This document shows positions 59,218 to 64,000 of a stretch of DNA of 64,000 bases, piece by piece. Location of the stretch: contig CAVQTR010000006.1 in the NCBI GenBank assembly GCA_963716685.1, forward strand, positions 1 through 64,000, written 5' to 3'. Within the stretch, counting starts at the first letter, position 1. Each line of letters starts with the position of its first letter. The stretch comes from JALYXI01 sp963716685 (GTDB lineage Bacteria > Acidobacteriota > Terriglobia > Bryobacterales > Bryobacteraceae). The notes under the pieces are model-generated. The model ran no database searches and was not told the origin of the DNA. It saw only the letters and a program-made list of their open reading frames with translations. The position numbers were made by a program, and so were the translations under genes.

Positions 59218-60924
59218 TTACTCAACGGTCACAAACCCGGCGCTGCGCACCAGAAAACTGAGGCGCGCGCCGTCTCCCTTCGCCACGAACGGATTCTCCA
59301 CATGGAGGCGCACGGGCGCCATCTCGCCGGTGCGCAGGCCTTGCGGCAGGGTCGCTTCGAAGCGGAGCGGTCCGGGTTTGGCGATCGTCAGACCTGGCAC
59401 GGCGTGATCGCCGATCCAGCACTGCACTTTCAGCGGACCCGTCTCGCGCAGGATCACGTCCGGCGCTTCGAGGTTCATCAGGAACTTCGCCGGCTGCCTG
59501 GGCACGCGGAACGTCAGCACGGGATCCTGATTTGCCCACCGCATCTGCTCGCCTTTTCCGATTCCGCCGATATCCCGCACGATGCTGCGTGAGGCGTCCG
59601 CGCTGCTCATGGTGACGAACGATGCGGGACCGCCGTCATCAACGCCGGGCTTCAGTTCCCAGGACGCGCTATTGGCGAAGAGGATGATGTGGTCGTACTT
59701 CTCGGGCGGGAAGCGAAACGGCCCGGTGGCGGCGTCCCACGCGGCTCGTTCCACTTTGAGATTCCGGTCGCGGTACTTCAGGGTGAGCACCATAAACGGT
59801 CCCCATCGATCGTTTCCAAACGGATCGTTCACCAGCAACAGGCTGCTGCCTTTGGGGAGCGAAGGATACTTCGAGCTCACGCCCTCGGCGACTTCGCGAA
59901 TCGGCTCTTCGCCACCGGGATGATAATCCATGCCGACGTTTGATTGATATATCTGGAACGCGACGATCAGCGCGGCGAAGGCGGCCATCGCTTTCCGGCT
60001 GCCGGTTTTGAGCATCAGGCCCGCGAGCAGGATGGCGACGCCGGTGTACGGAACGTAAAGCGCGTAGCCGAAACGCGGTCGCGAGAAGGACATGGGCGCG
60101 AGCGCGAGGACATAGTACAACCAGCCGAACAGCATCAGGCGCGAGCGCAGCAGCGCTGCAGCGAGCAGCGGCAGCAGCAGCACGGCGAGCGCCGCGGCAT
60201 CACTAAGCTGCCCGCGAAAGACCAGCTGGTTTATGTACGAAGTGGTGGTGAGCAGATACTGATGCAGCGTCAGAGTTACCTGATAGGCATCGTTATCGGT
60301 CAGTTCATTCCGCTGGAACAAACGGCTCCACATGAACACGGCGCTGACGAGACCGGTGATCGCGATGGCGGGCCAGCGAATCTTTTCCCGGCGAAAGATG
60401 AGGTCGTGCGCCAGCAGCACGGCCGGAATCGCCACGCCGACTTCCTTGGCATCCACCGCGGCGACGGCGCAGAGAGCTATGACCGCAAGGTTCTCGCTGG
60501 TGAGCGCGAGCAGGAAGAACGTCTGACAGAGGATGTCGTAAGCGGTGCCGGTGCTCATGTAGATATCCGACATGCCGGCCTGAAAGCAGACCACCAGCAG
60601 CGCCAGCGGCGCGAACTCGCGCGAATCGGAGAGCTTATTGAACAGGCGCCACGCCAGCCAGAGGTTCAGCAGCAGCAGCACGAAACAGGCCAGGCGAAAC
60701 GGCCGCGACCAGTAACCAGCGTAGGAATAGACCAGCAGATAAAACAGAGCGCCGAGCGGACGAATGTAACCGGTCCAGAAAAGAATTGCGCCCTTGAGCA
60801 CTGTGCTGAGCGGCTTCAGATAAGCCACACACAGGTTCATGGTGTCGTCGGTATTGAAATCCTCTGCGAGGCCTCGATGCGCCAGCGCCAGGAAGTACAG
60901 CCCGATCGCGACAACATACCTCAT
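59218..60924 (-). CDS. Polytopic membrane protein, glycosyltransferase-like
   Basis: A 568-residue protein with about ten hydrophobic helices (about 1-365) followed by a soluble periplasmic beta-rich domain (about 380-568). The opening (EDFNTDDTMNLCVAYLKPLS) resembles the acidic first loop of membrane GT-C glycosyltransferases, but no clear family motif is seen. The ATG overlaps the stop of the permease gene (ATGA). The position behind lysS and LolC/E may reflect simple coupling rather than function. Confidence 0.68.
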   Translation of the reverse strand: MRYVVAIGLYFLALAHRGLAEDFNTDDTMNLCVAYLKPLSTVLKGAILFWTGYIRPLGALFYLLVYSYAGYWSRPFRLACFVLLLLNLWLAWRLFNKLSDSREFAPLALLVVCFQAGMSDIYMSTGTAYDILCQTFFLLALTSENLAVIALCAVAAVDAKEVGVAIPAVLLAHDLIFRREKIRWPAIAITGLVSAVFMWSRLFQRNELTDNDAYQVTLTLHQYLLTTTSYINQLVFRGQLSDAAALAVLLLPLLAAALLRSRLMLFGWLYYVLALAPMSFSRPRFGYALYVPYTGVAILLAGLMLKTGSRKAMAAFAALIVAFQIYQSNVGMDYHPGGEEPIREVAEGVSSKYPSLPKGSSLLLVNDPFGNDRWGPFMVLTLKYRDRNLKVERAAWDAATGPFRFPPEKYDHIILFANSASWELKPGVDDGGPASFVTMSSADASRSIVRDIGGIGKGEQMRWANQDPVLTFRVPRQPAKFLMNLEAPDVILRETGPLKVQCWIGDHAVPGLTIAKPGPLRFEATLPQGLRTGEMAPVRLHVENPFVAKGDGARLSFLVRSAGFVTVE

Positions 60925-62150
60925 TCGTACCGCAGCACTTCGGCAGGAAGGATCCGCGTGGCATTGCGCGCGGGATAGATGGTGGCGCAGAAGCTGACCA
61001 GGATCGCGACACCGGCCACCCAGAATCCATCCAGAATACGCGGCTCGAACGGGACGAAGCTGAGCGCGTATACCTGTTCGTCCAGGCGGATCAGGCGGTA
61101 GCGATCGAGGAAGTAACAGAGCGTGTAGCCGAGCGCAAGGCCGATGGCGGTTCCGGTGAGGCCAATCAGCACGCCCTGCGTCATGAAGATGCGCCGGATC
61201 TGGCTTTGCTTCGCGCCCATGGACATGAGGACGGCGATATCGCGCCGCTTCTCCATCACCATCATGACCAGCGTAATCAGAATGTTCAGTGCCGCCACGA
61301 GCTCGATCAGGCCGATGGTGATCACGGTCACAACCTTCTCCATATTGAGCGCCTTCAACAGCTGCTGGTTCTGCTGCTGCCAATTAGTGGATGCGAAGCG
61401 GGGGCCGGCAATCTTCTCGGCTTCGCGGCCGATCTGCGGCGCGAGATAGATGTCATCGACGCGCAGCTCGATGGCGTTGATGACGCCTGGCAGCGAGAGG
61501 ATCTTCTGCGCGGCGGCGAGCGAACAATAGGCCCAGTGATCGTCCAGGTCATAGAAGCCGGATTCGAAGAGGCCGGCGACGTGAAAGCGGGAGCTCGTGG
61601 GATGCGGCCCGAACGGCGTCAGCGAGCCCTGCGGGCTGATGACGGTGACGTTGCTGTCCATCATCATGCCCAGATCGCCGGCGAGACGCGAACCCAGAAT
61701 GATGCGCGGCAACCCGGCGGTTTGGTCCGCCAAGCCCTGCAGCGAACCGGCTTTCAGGCGGCGCAGCGTTTCGCTGACGGCGAGTTCATCAGCCGGGATG
61801 ATGCCTTTCAGTTCCGCGCCGGTGGATTGCAGCGGGCCGCTCATCAGCACTTGTCCGTACAGCACGGGAGCCGTCGCGGTGACATGGGGGATGGCGCGGA
61901 AGCGGATTACCAGATCGGCCCAGTTCTGGATGCCTTTGCCTTCCTTATCGAGAATGTTCACGTGGGCGGTGGCGCCGAGCAGGTTGCGCTGCAGCGTGGA
62001 ACGAAAGCCGTTGTTGATGGCGAGCGAGATGACGAGGGCCATGACGCCGGCGGCCACGCCGACGATGGAGATGGCGGTGATGACAGAGATCACCGCTTCC
62101 CGGCGCCGCGCGCGCAGGTAGCGGCGGGCAATGAAGGTGGAGAAGTTCAA
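60921..62150 (-). CDS. LolC/LolE-type ABC permease
   Basis: A 409-residue permease of the lipoprotein-releasing LolCDE family: a helix after FIARRYLRARRREAVISVIT, a large periplasmic domain (about 50-265) and three C-terminal helices with the coupling region EKRRDIAVLMSMGAKQSQIR. The ATPase (LolD), usually adjacent, is not in the window. It overlaps lysS by four bases (ATGA), the lysS-lolC order being common in Acidobacteria as I recall. It would pull lipoproteins from the inner membrane. Confidence 0.87.
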   Translation of the reverse strand: MNFSTFIARRYLRARRREAVISVITAISIVGVAAGVMALVISLAINNGFRSTLQRNLLGATAHVNILDKEGKGIQNWADLVIRFRAIPHVTATAPVLYGQVLMSGPLQSTGAELKGIIPADELAVSETLRRLKAGSLQGLADQTAGLPRIILGSRLAGDLGMMMDSNVTVISPQGSLTPFGPHPTSSRFHVAGLFESGFYDLDDHWAYCSLAAAQKILSLPGVINAIELRVDDIYLAPQIGREAEKIAGPRFASTNWQQQNQQLLKALNMEKVVTVITIGLIELVAALNILITLVMMVMEKRRDIAVLMSMGAKQSQIRRIFMTQGVLIGLTGTAIGLALGYTLCYFLDRYRLIRLDEQVYALSFVPFEPRILDGFWVAGVAILVSFCATIYPARNATRILPAEVLRYE

Positions 62151-63595
62151 CTCTTCCGGTCCAGACTGCGCAGCCTGGCGGCGAGACCGATCTCGCCTTC
62201 GGGCCGCAGCAGCGGGAACAGGATGACGTCGCGGATGGAGCGCGCGCCGGTGAGCAGCATCACGAGGCGATCGATGCCGATGCCTTCGCCACCGGTTGGC
62301 GGCATTCCATAGGAGAGCGCGCGCAGGAAATCCTCATCCATCTGATGCGCTTCCTCGTCGCCCTTCTCACGCATGGAGAGCTGTAGATCAAAACGGCGGC
62401 GCTGCTCCTGCGGATCGTTCAACTCGGTATACGCGTTGCCGAGTTCCATGCCTGCGGCGTAGATCTCGAAGCGCTCGACGAAGGCCGGATCTTCGGGCTT
62501 GTTGCGGGACAGCGGCGACACTTCGACCGGGAAATCGTAGATCATCACCGGCTGAATCAGGTGGCGCTCGACGGTGTTTTCGAACTGGTGCATGAGCGCG
62601 TGGCCGGCGAGCGAACCATCGCCGCCGTGTTCCTGAACGGCCTGACGCATGGTGAGACGGCGGATGCTGCCGAAATCGAGCTTCCGGCCATCGTATTCCA
62701 CTTCAAGCGAGCCGGTGGTTTCGAGCACGACGCGCCCGAGCAGCTTCTCGGAAAGGTCCATCAGGTCGTGATAATCGGCGTAAGCCTGATAGAACTCGAG
62801 CATGGTGAACTCGGGATTGTGTCGCGTGGAGATGCCTTCATTGCGGAAGTTGCGATTGATCTCATAGACGCGCTCCATGCCGCCGACGATGAGGCGCTTA
62901 AGATAGAGCTCGGGCGCGATGCGGAGATAGAGATCGAGATCAAGCGTGTTGTGATGCGTGACGAAAGGCCGCGCCGTGGCGCCGCCATAGAGCGGCTGCA
63001 TCATGGGCGTTTCCACTTCGATAAAACCCAGTTCATCAAGCGTGGCGCGCAGCGACTTCACGATCTTCGCGCGGGTGACGAATACCTTATGGACGTCAGG
63101 GTTCGCGATGAGATCGAGGTAGCGCTGCCGGTACCGGGTTTCCACGTCTTCGAGACCGTGCCACTTCTCCGGCAGCGCGAGCAGGATCTTCGAGAGGAAC
63201 TCAAGCTTCTCCACGTGGACGCTGAGTTCGCCGGTGCGGGTGCGGAACAGGTAGCCATCAACGCCGACGATGTCGCCGAGGTCGAGTGTCTGAAACAGTT
63301 CATAATCGGCTTCGGGCAGTGCATCCTTCTTCACATAGACCTGCAGCCGTTCGCCCGACTGCGAGAGGTGCGCGAAGCCGGCTTTGCCCATGCGGCGGAT
63401 GGTCATGACCCGGCCGGCGATGCGGACACGCGTGCCGGTTCCGAGCTCCTCGGCGCTCTGCGAACCGTAGGTTTTCCAGATGTCCGGAATGGTGTGAGTG
63501 AACTCGAAACGCCTTCCGTAGGGCCGCAGCCCGCGCGCCTCCATCTCCTGGACGCGCCCCAGGCGTTGCTCGAATAACTCGTCTTCCAGCGACAA
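62147..63595 (-). CDS. lysS: Lysyl-tRNA synthetase, class II
   Basis: A 482-residue class II lysyl-tRNA synthetase. An OB-fold anticodon-binding domain (about 40-145, VRIAGRVMTIRRMGKAGFAH) precedes the catalytic core with motif 1 (FIEVETPMMQPLYGGATARP), motif 2 (FRNEGISTRHNPEFTMLEFY) and motif 3 (GGEGIGIDRLVMLLTGARSI). Length and motifs are normal. It heads a three-gene chain with four-base overlaps (lysS, LolC/E, membrane protein). Confidence 0.96.
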   Translation of the reverse strand: MSLEDELFEQRLGRVQEMEARGLRPYGRRFEFTHTIPDIWKTYGSQSAEELGTGTRVRIAGRVMTIRRMGKAGFAHLSQSGERLQVYVKKDALPEADYELFQTLDLGDIVGVDGYLFRTRTGELSVHVEKLEFLSKILLALPEKWHGLEDVETRYRQRYLDLIANPDVHKVFVTRAKIVKSLRATLDELGFIEVETPMMQPLYGGATARPFVTHHNTLDLDLYLRIAPELYLKRLIVGGMERVYEINRNFRNEGISTRHNPEFTMLEFYQAYADYHDLMDLSEKLLGRVVLETTGSLEVEYDGRKLDFGSIRRLTMRQAVQEHGGDGSLAGHALMHQFENTVERHLIQPVMIYDFPVEVSPLSRNKPEDPAFVERFEIYAAGMELGNAYTELNDPQEQRRRFDLQLSMREKGDEEAHQMDEDFLRALSYGMPPTGGEGIGIDRLVMLLTGARSIRDVILFPLLRPEGEIGLAARLRSLDRKS

Positions 63596-63631
63596 TGAAC
63601 TCTCCTGTAAATACGTTATGATGGCTCAGCG

Positions 63632-64000
63632 CTGCCGCCGACACGATCTCTTTCCATCATTATCCCTGCATACAACGAAGAAGCCAGGCTTCCCGAAACG
63701 CTGCTCCGGATAACGAACTACCTGACGCAGGGAGATTGGAAGTTTGTCGAGATACTGGTGGTGGACGACGGCTCCGCGGATGATACGGTTCAGGTGGCCG
63801 AGAACTATGCGCAGAACGGCTGCCCGGTAAGGGTGATCCGGAACGAGGGCAACCAGGGAAAGGGCTACTCGGTGAAGCATGGCATGCTCGAGAGCAAAGG
63901 GGACTGGCGGCTTTTGACGGACGCGGACCTTTCGACGCCCATCGAAGAGCTGGACAAACTCTGGCGGTATCTGGAGCACCAGCCGGCGGAGATTGCGATC
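63632..64000 (+). CDS. Family 2 glycosyltransferase, cut by right edge
   Basis: The start of a GT2 enzyme like dolichyl-phosphate beta-glucosyltransferase: LSIIIPAYNEEARLPETLLR, ILVVDDGSADDTVQVAENYA, NQGKGYSVKHGMLESKGDWR and LLTDADLSTPIEELDKLW. The frame is open from 63611, but contains no ATG, GTG or TTG before the domain; the only candidate is a CTG at 63632. Two ATGs at 63618 and 63621 are in other frames, so a one-base indel between them and about 63655 may have shifted the true start. The gene continues beyond the window. Confidence 0.75.
   Translation, partial: MPPTRSLSIIIPAYNEEARLPETLLRITNYLTQGDWKFVEILVVDDGSADDTVQVAENYAQNGCPVRVIRNEGNQGKGYSVKHGMLESKGDWRLLTDADLSTPIEELDKLWRYLEHQPAEIAI

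Noticed and set aside
57632..59218. 528-codon minus-strand frame opposite the NYN/OST-HTH gene
   Set aside because: Its Leu/Arg/Ala repeats are the complement of the low-complexity tail; the sense strand has clear domains.
1..64000. tRNA, rRNA, CRISPR, insertion sequences, prophage genes
   Set aside because: I looked for cloverleaf arms with CCA-adjacent ends, regularly spaced repeats, transposase motifs and integrase motifs and saw none convincing; a tRNA scan would be a better test.

Overview
This window looks like chromosomal DNA of a GC-rich Acidobacteriota, most likely a Bryobacterales/Solibacteraceae-type soil bacterium. The evidence is family-level: a giant Oar-like TonB receptor with an N-terminal carboxypeptidase-regulatory domain, a secreted protein with the 'VYNAASY / PLLYASPTQINAVVP' domain typical of Solibacter-type genomes, a CE15 glucuronoyl esterase, many secreted peptidases, Tat-exported sugar-isomerase-like proteins, and two members of a small acidobacterial 'STGPKTEAGKAKSSLNA' family. 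No tRNA, rRNA, CRISPR array, transposase or phage gene was recognised.

Layout. 1-7.1 kb: an accessory plant-polysaccharide region (secreted esterase, hexuronate-type MFS transporter, GH43 xylosidase) flanked by decaying genes (a frameshifted small WYL-like gene, an esterase remnant, an alpha/beta-hydrolase remnant) and two regulators, one a LuxR protein whose receiver has lost its phosphorylation residues. 7.1-10.6 kb: lipoprotein, glycosyltransferase, TrmH methyltransferase, two tiny zinc-ribbon genes and a RES/Xre toxin-antitoxin pair with a tandem-repeat operator candidate. 10.7-17.6 kb: housekeeping block with yacL-like PIN/TRAM protein, ispD, ispF and gyrA. 17.6-23.5 kb: CocE-type hydrolase, a CE15-SGNH esterase fusion broken by two single-base frameshifts, a stand-alone LigD-type polymerase and a DUF6807 (PmoA-like) protein. 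23.5-26.2 kb: coaD, aspartate aminotransferase, manA. 26-29.4 kb: outer-membrane barrel, a 47-residue zinc protein and a pair of related genes of unknown function sharing a leader.

29.6-37.0 kb: S9, S10 and M14 peptidases with a flavin monooxygenase. 37.1-46.6 kb: ECF sigma factor with a coupled membrane protein, formaldehyde dehydrogenase, two Tat-exported TIM-barrel proteins, a FEN-like nuclease, secreted MBL hydrolase, secreted amidase, cupin and sugar dehydrogenase. 46.6-48.5 kb is a lower-GC segment. 48.5-55.4 kb (minus) is the most distinctive block: TonB receptor, TPR protein, seven-haem cytochrome-TPR fusion and an exported mannonate-dehydratase-like protein in tight order. 55.6-64 kb: phosphoglucomutase, orphan B12-binding protein, NYN/OST-HTH protein, a LolC/E permease and membrane protein translationally linked to lysS, and the start of a glycosyltransferase.

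Several genes differ from an intact frame by exactly one base (near 262, 20130, 20759, 28950, perhaps 63640). Either this lineage is losing these genes or the assembly carries indel errors; that must be settled before calling them pseudogenes. All family assignments were made by reading the sequence, without database searches.
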